Shown piece by piece: positions 18,709 to 28,187 of a stretch of 64,000 nucleotides of DNA. The notes under the pieces were generated by a model. That model was given only the letters and a program-made list of their open reading frames with translations. It was not told the DNA's origin and did not search any database. A program made the position numbers and the translations under genes. The stretch spans positions 1 through 64,000 of the forward strand of contig NZ_JMQN01000004.1 of assembly GCF_000705555.1 (NCBI RefSeq), given 5' to 3'. Origin of the DNA: Marinobacterium lacunae (GTDB lineage: Bacteria > Pseudomonadota > Gammaproteobacteria > Pseudomonadales > Balneatricaceae). Within the stretch, counting starts at the first letter, position 1. Each line of letters begins with the position of its first letter.

Positions 18709-19497
18709 TCAGTGAACTGTCGGATTGTCCTCATCGGCTTCCGACAGTATGGGCTGCCCCTCACTGTCATGTCCGATAGCGCCCGATTCCAGCGCCCTTT
18801 CCAGCAACTGCTGAACCAACATTTCAGCCAGATGGGCGCTGACTATAATCCCCGCAGGCGGGTCGCCATCGAACAGCTCTTCATCAACCAGATCATCAGC
18901 TCTGAGCCCCAGTAACAGCGGGTTCTCCTGTAATAGCGGCGCCAAATCATCCAGCGTGAATATCGAGTGATCGGAGGACACCATCAGCGCCAGCTGGTAG
19001 GCGTCATGTGGCCCCTCACCCAAGCGCTCCAGATAGGCCTGCTCGGCCACATGAAACATTTCACTAAGACGGCTGCGGCCTCGCGCTGGGGTAAAATCGC
19101 CAGCATCGGAGTAGTCGACCCCCGTTACAGACGGCACCGAATCCAGCTCATGCGCATCGACCAGCACACGTCCATCAGAGTCAACATCGAGCCACTCACG
19201 ATTAACTGCAACGGCCAGCAACCCTTCCAACGCCGCCGCCACAATATTGCTGGTCACAATGGCGCCAACGCAGGGGTTGGCACGTTCTCGATCATCGTCG
19301 ATTAGGTCACTTGCCCGGGCAGAAAGCAGTTTTGGATCTTCAGCGATCAGCTCGGCCAAATCAGGGCCCGAGAGCCAAAGCCTTGTATTGCAGACACGGT
19401 GTGCGGTCAGGTAGGGCTCAGTCGCGCCATGATCCAGCATCGTCTGCACATATTCCTTGCGCACTTGATCGAGAAGATCAGCCAAACGACGACTCAT
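18709..19497 (-). CDS. Acidic protein of unknown function with an internal duplication
   Basis: A 262-residue, strongly acidic, soluble protein that I do not recognise. Its two halves align: about 12-115 (VRKEYVQTML... LSGPDLAELIAEDPKLL... ASDLIDDD... DSDGRVLV) with about 148-252 (AEQAYLERL... FTLDDLAPLLQENPLLL... ADDLVDEE... DSEGQPIL). The shared pattern includes a D-L-A-x-L-I/L-x-E-x-P-x-L-L core and a C-terminal D-S-D/E-G-x-x-I/V-L. No signal peptide or helix span is seen. ATG 19497 has a G-rich stretch just upstream. Convergent with the TolC gene and downstream of another unknown gene. Confidence 0.75.
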   Translation of the reverse strand: MSRRLADLLDQVRKEYVQTMLDHGATEPYLTAHRVCNTRLWLSGPDLAELIAEDPKLLSARASDLIDDDRERANPCVGAIVTSNIVAAALEGLLAVAVNREWLDVDSDGRVLVDAHELDSVPSVTGVDYSDAGDFTPARGRSRLSEMFHVAEQAYLERLGEGPHDAYQLALMVSSDHSIFTLDDLAPLLQENPLLLGLRADDLVDEELFDGDPPAGIIVSAHLAEMLVQQLLERALESGAIGHDSEGQPILSEADEDNPTVH

Positions 19498-19602
19498 ATC
19501 GGGCACCCCCAAAGCAGGCGAAATCAGCTTTAATACTAACCGCCATCACGGTGATTGCACATCTTCGCGACTGCAAAAAATGTTACAACCACCCCAACAG
19601 GA

Positions 19603-20244
19603 TCAGTGAATGGTAATTCCGACGGGTTCGACACTCTCTTTCATGCCATCAAACGCATGACGCAGATTGGAGAGTGGAATCAGGCCGTAATCGACGGGAT
19701 CGGTCGGCAGCTCGTACCAGTCAAGCGACCAGACGCGCGTCATAAGCTCGTACTCACCGATAAGAGCATCGAGCAGGATCATGGCAGCCTCTACGCGAGG
19801 ATCCATTTCGAGAATTTTGGGCGCATCGACCATGTAGATCGCCAACTGCAACTTGCCCTTAAGCTCCCTGAGCGAACACCAGAACTCGTCGATTTCACAC
19901 AGCTCGTCGCCCAGATTAACAAATGCCGGCACCGGGTCGTAGCGCTCGTTAAAGGCCCGAAAGCTGATGCCGGTTAGCTCGGGCGCTGCACCCACCACAC
20001 TGAGTACCGCATGAATGGACTCAGGATACCCATCGCAACCAAACACCATTTCCACCGGCCCACCGTCGGACTCACGCTCGAAGTGAAAGGTCAGGTTACG
20101 GTCAATCTTCTGCAATGAAAGGCGGTACGCCGCCAGCAATGAATCCGCTTCGAACTGCGTATCACCCTGGCTGGCGAGCAGCTGATCGAGCGTGCGCTCG
20201 ACCTGCTGCCAGAAATCTTCGATCTGCTTGAGGCTATAATTCAT
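19603..20244 (-). CDS. Conserved hypothetical protein, possibly DUF695-like
   Basis: A 213-residue soluble protein of unknown function. The stretch PVEMVFGCDGYPESIHAVL, then APELTGISFRAFNERYDP, resembles a pattern seen in small bacterial proteins of the DUF695 type, where residues between AP and the following aromatic define the fold; that link is tentative. ATG 20244 (MNYSLKQIEDFW) was preferred over an ATG five codons earlier that lies only four bases beyond the dcd stop codon. Either way it is coupled to dcd and probably co-transcribed with it. Confidence 0.7.
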   Translation of the reverse strand: MNYSLKQIEDFWQQVERTLDQLLASQGDTQFEADSLLAAYRLSLQKIDRNLTFHFERESDGGPVEMVFGCDGYPESIHAVLSVVGAAPELTGISFRAFNERYDPVPAFVNLGDELCEIDEFWCSLRELKGKLQLAIYMVDAPKILEMDPRVEAAMILLDALIGEYELMTRVWSLDWYELPTDPVDYGLIPLSNLRHAFDGMKESVEPVGITIH

Positions 20245-20264
20245 GAAAGGCCGATGCATCGATA

Positions 20265-20831
20265 TCAGGTTCGGGGCACAACAACGCCGGTTTGCCCCTG
20301 GTACTTGCCACCACGGTCGCGGTATGACGTTTCACACACCTCATCCGCGCCCAGGAACAGCATCTGCGCCACGCCCTCATGGGCATAGATTTTAGCGGGC
20401 AGCGGTGTGGTATTCGAAAACTCAAGCGTCACATGGCCCTCCCACTCGGGCTCAAGCGGCGTGACATTGACGATAATACCGCAACGCGCATAGGTACTCT
20501 TACCCAGACAGATGGTCAGCACATCCCGAGGTATACGGAAATACTCAACCGTGCGCGCAAGTGCAAACGAATTGGGTGGAATGATGCAAACATCGGATTT
20601 CACATCAACAAAGCTTCCGTCGTCGAAGTTTTTAGGGTCGACGATAGATGAGTTGATATTGGTGAAAATCTTGAACTCATCCGCACAGCGCACATCGTAG
20701 CCATAGCTCGATGTGCCATAGGACACGATCGGCTGGTCGTTGACGCGACGTACCTGTGAAGGCTCGAACGGCTCGATCATCTTGTGTTCGGCGGCCATCC
20801 GGCGGATCCAGCTGTCTGACTTAATACCCAT
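20265..20831 (-). CDS. dcd: dCTP deaminase
   Basis: A 188-residue dCTP deaminase, which converts dCTP to dUTP for thymidylate synthesis. The family signatures [41 protein letters not shown] (with the catalytic glutamate) and AQMLFL are all present, and the length equals that of typical gammaproteobacterial Dcd. It is downstream of apbC on the same strand after a 148-base gap, and the next gene follows within 20 bases. Confidence 0.97.
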   Translation of the reverse strand: MGIKSDSWIRRMAAEHKMIEPFEPSQVRRVNDQPIVSYGTSSYGYDVRCADEFKIFTNINSSIVDPKNFDDGSFVDVKSDVCIIPPNSFALARTVEYFRIPRDVLTICLGKSTYARCGIIVNVTPLEPEWEGHVTLEFSNTTPLPAKIYAHEGVAQMLFLGADEVCETSYRDRGGKYQGQTGVVVPRT

Positions 20832-20979
20832 AAAAACTCTGTCCAGCCCCTGTATGCACGGCGATAAAGAGGCGCCATTCTACAGCGCTTCAATGTAAAA
20901 ACGCCAGTATCGGCGGGTATTCCGTATGCATTCTGCACACGCAAAACCCGCCGGCTGAGAACTTCAGGAAACGGTGCGG

Positions 20980-22077
20980 TCAGTCGCCGAAGATCGAGAT
21001 ATTGGGAATGCGACTCGCCTGCCCTGCCCTCAACGCCAAGCGCACGGACAGACGGGTCGCGATTTCCAGATACCGTTTAGCGTGAGGCCCTTCGGGATCA
21101 GCAACTACGCTCGGCTTACCGTTGTCGGCCTGCTCACGTATCGCCAGCGCCAGCGGCATCTGCCCCAGCAGCTCACAGTCGTAGTCCCGGGCCAGCCTGT
21201 CGCCGCCGCCACTGCCAAAAATAGACTCTTCGTGGCCGCAGTTGCTGCAGATATGGGTACTCATATTCTCGATTACGCCCAGTACAGGGATATCCACCTT
21301 GCGGAACATCTCGATCCCCTTTCTGGCATCAAGCAGCGCGATATCCTGTGGTGTTGTGACAACCACCGCACCGGATACCGGCACTCGCTGGGAGAGCGTA
21401 AGCTGGATGTCGCCAGTCCCCGGCGGCATATCGATCAGCAGATAATCCAAATCATCCCAACGTGTCTGATTCAGCAACTGCTGCAATGCACCGCTGACCA
21501 TCGGCCCGCGCCATACCATCGGCGTGTCTTCATCGACCAGAAAACTCATCGACATCACCTGAATGCCCAGACTCTCCACCGGCAGGAAATATTTCTCCTC
21601 GGCCGTTTTCGGTCGAGTACCAGCAGGCACTCCGAGCATCATACCCTGACTAGGCCCGTAGATATCGGCATCAAGCACACCGACTCGCGCTCCTTGCTCC
21701 TTGAGAGCAAGCGCGAGGTTAGTCGTAGTCGTCGATTTTCCGACCCCGCCTTTGCCGGAAGCAATAGCGATGATATTGCGCACTCCAGCCAATCCAGGCA
21801 ATTTATTCTGACCACCGTGGGCAGCGACCGTCTGGGCTATGCGAATCTCCAGCGGAGCATCACCACAATCGGCATGCACGGCGTCCGTCAACGCGCTCCT
21901 GATCGCCTCATGGTCCTGGGCACACACATAAGGCAACTCCAGCTCAACGCGGACACTGCCCCCTTCTACTGAGACCGATTTAACCGCATGCGCTTCGCCC
22001 AATGACTGCTTCAGCCACGGATCAACCCACGCTTCTATGCACGCCTGAATTCGGGCCTGATCGAGATCTGACATCAA
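20980..22077 (-). CDS. apbC: Iron-sulfur cluster carrier ATPase ApbC/Mrp
   Basis: A 365-residue P-loop protein that binds and transfers [4Fe-4S] clusters. An N-terminal MIP18-like region (about 1-90) precedes the deviant Walker A ASGKGGVGKSTT. The cluster-binding C-x-x-C is in THICSNCGHEE, and the ATPase switch MPPGTGDIQLTL is intact. In many gammaproteobacteria mrp/apbC lies divergent from metG; here it is separated from metG by aas, trmA and an HDOD gene, but the neighbourhood is still recognisable. It lies 40 bases downstream of the LplT-Aas gene. Confidence 0.95.
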   Translation of the reverse strand: MMSDLDQARIQACIEAWVDPWLKQSLGEAHAVKSVSVEGGSVRVELELPYVCAQDHEAIRSALTDAVHADCGDAPLEIRIAQTVAAHGGQNKLPGLAGVRNIIAIASGKGGVGKSTTTTNLALALKEQGARVGVLDADIYGPSQGMMLGVPAGTRPKTAEEKYFLPVESLGIQVMSMSFLVDEDTPMVWRGPMVSGALQQLLNQTRWDDLDYLLIDMPPGTGDIQLTLSQRVPVSGAVVVTTPQDIALLDARKGIEMFRKVDIPVLGVIENMSTHICSNCGHEESIFGSGGGDRLARDYDCELLGQMPLALAIREQADNGKPSVVADPEGPHAKRYLEIATRLSVRLALRAGQASRIPNISIFGD

Positions 22078-22117
22078 TTTACCTCTTACACTTACAATTC
22101 CCGAGTAACTTTGTCAG

Positions 22118-25100
22118 CTATTGTGACGAATCCGCACCCATCAAGTCCAGCGCCACCTGCTTAGCCCCCTTCAGATCGGGCTTCCCGCTGCCCAGAGAAG
22201 GCAGTTCGGGAATCAGGAAAACCGCCGTCGGCACCATCAAAGGCGGCATCCCCCCCTCGACCAACTGTTTGCGCAACAGATCACCCGAATCGTCAGACAT
22301 CTCACCTAGCTCAACCAACAGGACGACCTGCTCCCCCTTGCGAGCATCCGAAGTCGACGTCGCCATCAGCGCCACATCCGCCCCCAGAATCTTCTGCGCA
22401 CGCTCTTCAACTGCGCCGAGCGATATCATCTCGCCCCCCACCTTGATAAAGCGGGAATATCGATCCACAAGCGTAAGGAAACCATCAGCATCCAGATATC
22501 CTTTGTCGCCACTGACATACCAACGGACGCCGTCACGTTCCACAATTACTTTCCGGGTACGTTCGGGATCATCCAGATACCCTTGCATGATCTGCGTACC
22601 ACCAATCAGCACCATACCTGCTTCGCCAACAGGCAGTGGCTCGAGACTTTCAGGATCGACAATACAAAACCACGAACCGGGCAATGCCATCCCGACCGTT
22701 CCCGGCTTGTTGCCAACCTGTAGGGTCCAATAATTGGTATCCAGATAGTCGGGCAGGTTTACGCTGGCGACGGGGGTTGTCTCGGTACAGCCATAACCTT
22801 CCAGCACCGACTTGTGGAAGCGATTCTCGAACTGATCCCGCACTTGCGGGGATAGTTTCTCAGCTCCCGATACGACCAGCCGTAAAGACTCGAACATCGC
22901 CGGCTGCAACCGATTCTGGCGGGTATAAAGCCGCAGGAAGGTACTCGTGCCGCATAGTAAAGTCGCCCTCCAACGAGCGGCCGCTTTTCCCACGTTGACC
23001 GCATCCGTAGGATCCGGGTGGCATACCAGCGGCACGCCTTCAATCAGCGGCATCATGGTGGTCGCGGTCAGGCCAAAGGCATGGAACAGCGGTAACGTTC
23101 CGAGCACGCAGTCATCGTCACGAATATTGAAAACGTCCGCAATCTGCTTGAGATTGGCCATCACGTTACGATGGCTGAGCATAACGCCCTTCGGCGCCCC
23201 TTCGCTGCCCGATGAAAACAGAATAGCCAGTGTGTCATCCAGTGTACGACCACCACCGAGCCACCGCTCAACCAGCGAAACCGGCATGAGCCGAACCATG
23301 GCAAGCGTCAGAAGCCGCTCCACTGGGCCGACCCGTGCCTTGATGGACTCGAGTTCGATCACCTTTTTGCCTGACAACAGCGGCTTCATATCCAGCCCGC
23401 GCTGTTCCAGTCGCGAGATAAACTGCCGAGATGTCACGATGGTCTGCACCTCCGCCCGGGCACAGCACTCTTCCAGCACCGACAACGGCGCGGTGTAGTT
23501 AAGCGGGACGAGGGTTCGTCCACTCATCATCAGCGCTAGAGTACCGATCACACCGCCCGGCGCAGATGGCAACAGCACGCCCACCCTCTGACCGACACAA
23601 TGACAAAGGTGCCGACGCAGCACAGCGCAGGCCGTCAACACCCGCAGGTGGCTCATCGCCGGCCCCTGCAGATCGGTCAACGCCCACTCAGATGGGGCCG
23701 CCCTTGCCGTTCTCACGAATGCGCGCGGCAACGTCGGCAGGGTATCGGTATAGGCATCCCAGGCTCGGATGGACAGTATCGAAACGGCTTGGCGAACTTC
23801 AATTGCATCGGCCGTCACGGACATTGGCTCACCGAACGCAACAATAACATCACGCTTCCACCCAGCACGGCGTGAACTCTTCTGCCGAGCGTTGGACCGG
23901 GAGAAACGACTCCCCCATAAACCTCGCAGATAAAACGGCAGAATTTGCACGTTCTCGCGACGGACCACCTTGCCGATGCGCTCGAACCCACGTTTGAACG
24001 GTGCCAACTGGCCGCTGTAACTGATAGCACCCTCTGGGAACAGACACACAACTTCGCCCTTCTCCAGCAGCGCCGCAACGCGCTCCATCGCATCGCGACT
24101 GCTGGCAGGCGAAATCGGTATGACGCGATACAGATCAAGCAACCACTTGAACAGGCGCCGCTCGTATATGGAACGCTCCATGACAAAATGCACATGGCGT
24201 GGGCACGCGAGTTGGACCATGGCCCAATCAAGCCAACTGATGTGGTTACCCAGTAACAACACACCCTTTCCATCGGCGGGCATGTGTTCGAACCCGAGCA
24301 CCTCCAGCCTGTAGCGGTTACGCATAAGAATACGTACCAGCAGGCGAAGCATAGCCTCGGGCAATCGAACAAACGCCAATACAGCACCGGCCGCCGCACT
24401 GAGCGCCAGCACAATTAACAGCGCCTTGGCTGGCACCGCCCAGAACGCACTGCCGACAGTCGCCAACAGGCAGGAAAACATCGCCACGTTCTGCAGGAAA
24501 TTATTTCCGGCCAGAATCGATCCACTCTCACCCTCTGGCGCGTGAAATTGAATCAACGCATTGAGCGGCACAATCGCCATTGCGCCACCCAGACCGATCA
24601 GAAAAAACAGTACACCTGCCTGTCCCAGCGTTTGACTGAACGGCAAAAGCGCCAACCCGAGGGTGACGATAATGGCACCGGCGGGCACCAGCCCGGTATT
24701 GATGTGGTGTCGAGAGGCCGAGGCTACAAAAATGGACCCGATCAGAATCCCTACCCCGGCAAGCGCCATCGCACCCTGAATCAGGAAGGTGTTCACCTCA
24801 CCCAGGTGGGCTTTCACATACGCCGGGTATACGGCCACCATCACCTGGCTGATCGACCAGAACAACGCCAGACCTACAACTGACCACAGGATCGGTCGGT
24901 GCTGGAAAATTCGCGAGAGGTTCTTGCGTAACATCTGCCCCCGTAGGTAGGCGCGCATATCCAGCGTAAGGTCATGTTGAGCTGCCCCTTCGCCCATTCT
25001 CAATGACAATAGCCACTCGATAACCGCCAGCACCACCAGCAGCCATCCAAGAGGCGCAACCTGACGCAGAATATCCTCAGGTTGATGCTCGACCAGCACC

Positions 25101-25639
25101 GTGAGCGCCAGGCGCTGCTCAAACAGCAGGGAAAACAGAACAATGGAACCGAGGATGGCGATGATCGTGGCGGCCTGAACCCAGCCGTTGGCGCTGCTCA
25201 GGTTATCCGTACCGACCAACTCCCGGATGTAGCCGTACTTGGCCGGGGAATAAAACGCACTCTGCATCGCCAACAAAAACGTCATGGCGAACGCCGGTAT
25301 AAACCAGCCCTGGTAATAACAGAACGTGATGATCAGCGTCAGCACCACGGCGACCGCTGCCGACACCCGCATCACTCTTGGCTTAGCAAATCGATCCGAG
25401 AGAAAACCCGCCGGCGTAAACACCAGGATAAACGGCAGTAGAATCAGGGCGTTGACCACTGCGGTCAACAGCACCTGTTCAGGCCCATCGTAGGACTTGA
25501 ACAGCGTGTTCTGGATCAGAATCTTGTGACCGAGATCCAGCATGGCGTTCAGGAACGCAACGCCGATAAACGGCAGGAAGCCTGCCAATCGCCAGAGAGG
25601 GCGATAGTGTCTTAGGTGCTCATCTTGCCTTGACGCCAT
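22118..25639 (-). CDS. aas: LplT-Aas fusion: lysophospholipid transporter, acyltransferase and acyl-ACP synthetase
   Basis: A 1173-residue three-part protein for phospholipid repair. Residues 1-420 are an MFS transporter of the LplT type (lysophospholipid flippase). About 430-630 is a PlsC acyltransferase with NHISWLD (465-471) and FPEGAIS. The remainder is an AMP-forming synthetase with ILFSSGSEGAPKGVMLSH and the late YVSGDKGYLD motif. In enterobacteria LplT and Aas are separate adjacent genes. ATG 25639 has GGAGGG upstream; the longer open frame is rejected. It starts 24 bases after trmA, so trmA-aas-apbC may form an operon. Confidence 0.93.
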   Translation of the reverse strand: MASRQDEHLRHYRPLWRLAGFLPFIGVAFLNAMLDLGHKILIQNTLFKSYDGPEQVLLTAVVNALILLPFILVFTPAGFLSDRFAKPRVMRVSAAVAVVLTLIITFCYYQGWFIPAFAMTFLLAMQSAFYSPAKYGYIRELVGTDNLSSANGWVQAATIIAILGSIVLFSLLFEQRLALTVLVEHQPEDILRQVAPLGWLLVVLAVIEWLLSLRMGEGAAQHDLTLDMRAYLRGQMLRKNLSRIFQHRPILWSVVGLALFWSISQVMVAVYPAYVKAHLGEVNTFLIQGAMALAGVGILIGSIFVASASRHHINTGLVPAGAIIVTLGLALLPFSQTLGQAGVLFFLIGLGGAMAIVPLNALIQFHAPEGESGSILAGNNFLQNVAMFSCLLATVGSAFWAVPAKALLIVLALSAAAGAVLAFVRLPEAMLRLLVRILMRNRYRLEVLGFEHMPADGKGVLLLGNHISWLDWAMVQLACPRHVHFVMERSIYERRLFKWLLDLYRVIPISPASSRDAMERVAALLEKGEVVCLFPEGAISYSGQLAPFKRGFERIGKVVRRENVQILPFYLRGLWGSRFSRSNARQKSSRRAGWKRDVIVAFGEPMSVTADAIEVRQAVSILSIRAWDAYTDTLPTLPRAFVRTARAAPSEWALTDLQGPAMSHLRVLTACAVLRRHLCHCVGQRVGVLLPSAPGGVIGTLALMMSGRTLVPLNYTAPLSVLEECCARAEVQTIVTSRQFISRLEQRGLDMKPLLSGKKVIELESIKARVGPVERLLTLAMVRLMPVSLVERWLGGGRTLDDTLAILFSSGSEGAPKGVMLSHRNVMANLKQIADVFNIRDDDCVLGTLPLFHAFGLTATTMMPLIEGVPLVCHPDPTDAVNVGKAAARWRATLLCGTSTFLRLYTRQNRLQPAMFESLRLVVSGAEKLSPQVRDQFENRFHKSVLEGYGCTETTPVASVNLPDYLDTNYWTLQVGNKPGTVGMALPGSWFCIVDPESLEPLPVGEAGMVLIGGTQIMQGYLDDPERTRKVIVERDGVRWYVSGDKGYLDADGFLTLVDRYSRFIKVGGEMISLGAVEERAQKILGADVALMATSTSDARKGEQVVLLVELGEMSDDSGDLLRKQLVEGGMPPLMVPTAVFLIPELPSLGSGKPDLKGAKQVALDLMGADSSQ

Positions 25640-25662
25640 ACGCCCTCCAGAGCAAACCGAAA

Positions 25663-26751
25663 TCAGATACGCGTCAAATAAACGCCACACTCCAGATGTT
25701 CGGTGTAGGGGAACTGATCGAAGATCGCGAAACGTTCCACCTTGTGCGTCTTGGTAATCTGCCGCAGATTCTCGCGCAGCGTTTCCGGGTTACAGGAGAT
25801 ATAGAGTATATGCTGGTATTCAACCACCTGAGAGACGGTCTCATCGTCAAGACCCGCCCGTGGCGGATCAACCAGAACCGTCGTGAAGTCGCACTCATCA
25901 AGGGCCAGCCCGTTTACCTTGCGCGTTTCTTTCTGCCCCTTGAGCACAAGTGACAGGTCTTCAGAGGGCATGCGGAGCACATCAATATTGTCGATACCGT
26001 TCTGCTCTATATTGAAGCGGGCCGAACGTACCGACTCTTTGGATATCTCGGTCGCTACGACCCGGCGGAAGTTTTGCGCCAGCGGTAAGGTAAAATTGCC
26101 GTTACCGCAGTAGAATTCCACCAGATCCCCCCCCGCATTGCGGCTGGCATCAAGCGCCCAATGGATCATCTGGCGACAGACTTCGGCATTGGGTTGAGTG
26201 AAGCTGTTTTCGGTCTGCTTGTAACTGTATATGCGGCCATCGATATCCAGCCGTTCGATCACGAAGTCGCGATCCAGCACAATCTTGTTCTTGCGTGAGC
26301 GACCAATAATGTCGATACCAAACTTCTCTTTGAGCGGGCGCACAGCGTCAGTCCACTCCTCGCCGATGGGGCGATGATACAGAAGGCTCACCAGAAGCTC
26401 GCCTGAGAGCGTGCTGAGAAAGTCGACCTGGAACAGTTTGAATCGCAACCGCGGATCGGGCTTCAGAGCCTCGACCAGCTCAAACATCATGTTATGAATG
26501 CGCTCGGACACCATAGGGCAAGTATCAATACGAACCGGTGCCCGCTTGTCGCCTGGTTCAAACATGACATAGTAAAGATCATCACTGTCATGCCAGACCC
26601 TGAACTCAGCCCTCATTCGATAACGTGTATCCGGCGAGCGAAAAAGGTCTATTTCAGGCAGTTCGAACTCCGCGAAATCACGCTCTATGCGTTCGCGTTT
26701 GCGGATAAGTTGATTTTCATACTGGGTCGGATCGACCTGGGGCAGCGGCAT
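25663..26751 (-). CDS. trmA: tRNA (uracil-5-)-methyltransferase TrmA
   Basis: A 362-residue SAM-dependent enzyme that makes m5U54 (ribothymidine) in the T loop of tRNA. Motifs seen are the SAM site VEFYCGNGNFTLPLA, VDPPRAGLD, and the nucleophilic cysteine in YISCNPETL followed by the base glutamate in HLECGVYL near the C-terminus. The absence of an N-terminal iron-sulfur cysteine set separates it from RlmC/RlmD. ATG 26751 (MPLPQVDPTQYENQL) matches the family start, and the length fits TrmA (about 366). Confidence 0.96.
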   Translation of the reverse strand: MPLPQVDPTQYENQLIRKRERIERDFAEFELPEIDLFRSPDTRYRMRAEFRVWHDSDDLYYVMFEPGDKRAPVRIDTCPMVSERIHNMMFELVEALKPDPRLRFKLFQVDFLSTLSGELLVSLLYHRPIGEEWTDAVRPLKEKFGIDIIGRSRKNKIVLDRDFVIERLDIDGRIYSYKQTENSFTQPNAEVCRQMIHWALDASRNAGGDLVEFYCGNGNFTLPLAQNFRRVVATEISKESVRSARFNIEQNGIDNIDVLRMPSEDLSLVLKGQKETRKVNGLALDECDFTTVLVDPPRAGLDDETVSQVVEYQHILYISCNPETLRENLRQITKTHKVERFAIFDQFPYTEHLECGVYLTRI

Positions 26752-26841
26752 CGATATCCTCGGCGGGCTTGGCAAAACAGGGCGCGATTCTAACAGGCGC
26801 CCCGCCCCACTCCAACAGGCCTAGTCCCGGTGCTCATGCGC

Positions 26842-28044
26842 CTACCAATGCGCCTTTAGCTGATTGGCGTGATCCAGCGCCATGTTTTCCCATACGCTTC
26901 GCCGATCCATCTGCCCTATAGTATCGAGGTAACTCAGTGACAAATGCCCGCCAAGCGGACAATCCATCACATTGAGCAGAGATGGCAGCAACGCATCCGC
27001 CACATGCACGGCGGTGAGTGTACTGTATGCATTATCGTCGGCAGCTTTCGGGACATGATGAAAGAGTATTGCACGCACCACCCGCGGCGAGACGCCCCAA
27101 CGGCGCAGTATCGAAGCCCCGAGTTCACCATGAGTCAACTTATAGTCGAGCTTTTCGACAGCGTAGATCGGTTGTTTCAATACCGCGGCCTTTTCCATTG
27201 AGTGACGGTATCGCCCCGGATCGAAGCACACCATTACCCGCATGCCGATGTCATGCAAAAGGCCTGCTGCAAAAGCGCTACCCATACTGACCCGGTCCGA
27301 TCCTGCATCACGGGCGATGCGCTCCGACAAACGCGCGCAGGCAAGATTACGACTCAGCAGATGTTCAAACGAAAAGCTGGTCCACTCCTCGGGCTGGGGA
27401 AACACGTGCATCAGATGCGCCATGATGCTGAGATCGCGTAAAGTGCGAAGCCCCACAAGACGCACCGTTTCGTTGATACTGAAAAGATGGCGGTCATAAC
27501 CGAACAGCGGATTGTTGAGCAGTTCCATCAGCTGCTTCATGTAATCCAGACACCCTCTGAATAACGGCGCAACCGATGCAGTACTTTCATTTACCTGCTG
27601 ATCGATCATCCGGTTGAGTCCGGCAACCTGCTCTGGCAATGGTGCAATTTCGCCAAACTCACCAAGCAAGGCCTCGATACCCGGATTTCTCAATCGGGCT
27701 ATAACAGGGCGGTTCCGCTCCAGAATGAACTGAACACGCGATGCTTCAGCCGTGGCTGGAATAGAGGCATCCGCCACATCGCTCGCTTCCGTCTGATATC
27801 GTGCGGTCGAGTCGCTATTGAGCTGAATACGGATAATCCAGGGCCTGCTCCTGGCGATCTCGCGCAAACAGGCATGGGCGTCTGGGTCGTCGCCACGACT
27901 GCGGATTGCAACCGCCTCCACGTCGGCCTGCTGCAACGCATCAAACAATGCGTCTTGACCGGCCAGATACTCCGGCTGCAGCTCCGCAAGGCCGGGTAAC
28001 TTACCCGATGCTTCCGTTAGATCACATATGATCAATTTTCCCAT
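26842..28044 (-). CDS. HDOD-domain signalling protein
   Basis: A 400-residue protein with a C-terminal HDOD domain. The central region reads LNNPLFGYDRHLFSINETVRLVGLRTLRDLSIMAHL, and the degenerate HD motif is in AAGLLHDIGMRVM. The N-terminal 150 residues are not recognisable but have the layout of a degenerate EAL-like or unknown input region. HDOD proteins are regulatory scaffolds in c-di-GMP and stress networks; the role here is unknown. ATG 28044 has AGGGA 9 bases upstream. It is divergent from metG. Confidence 0.85.
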   Translation of the reverse strand: MGKLIICDLTEASGKLPGLAELQPEYLAGQDALFDALQQADVEAVAIRSRGDDPDAHACLREIARSRPWIIRIQLNSDSTARYQTEASDVADASIPATAEASRVQFILERNRPVIARLRNPGIEALLGEFGEIAPLPEQVAGLNRMIDQQVNESTASVAPLFRGCLDYMKQLMELLNNPLFGYDRHLFSINETVRLVGLRTLRDLSIMAHLMHVFPQPEEWTSFSFEHLLSRNLACARLSERIARDAGSDRVSMGSAFAAGLLHDIGMRVMVCFDPGRYRHSMEKAAVLKQPIYAVEKLDYKLTHGELGASILRRWGVSPRVVRAILFHHVPKAADDNAYSTLTAVHVADALLPSLLNVMDCPLGGHLSLSYLDTIGQMDRRSVWENMALDHANQLKAHW

Positions 28045-28187
28045 CGCACATCCCTGCATAATCCAATCGACATTAACGTCACAAGCCGCCGTTCCAGGCA
28101 GCCCCGAGAGCGCCCCACCTTCATAACAGACAAGTTTCGGCGTAGAATCGGCCGCCTGAATCCCAATGAACCCGATTTGAGCTACCG

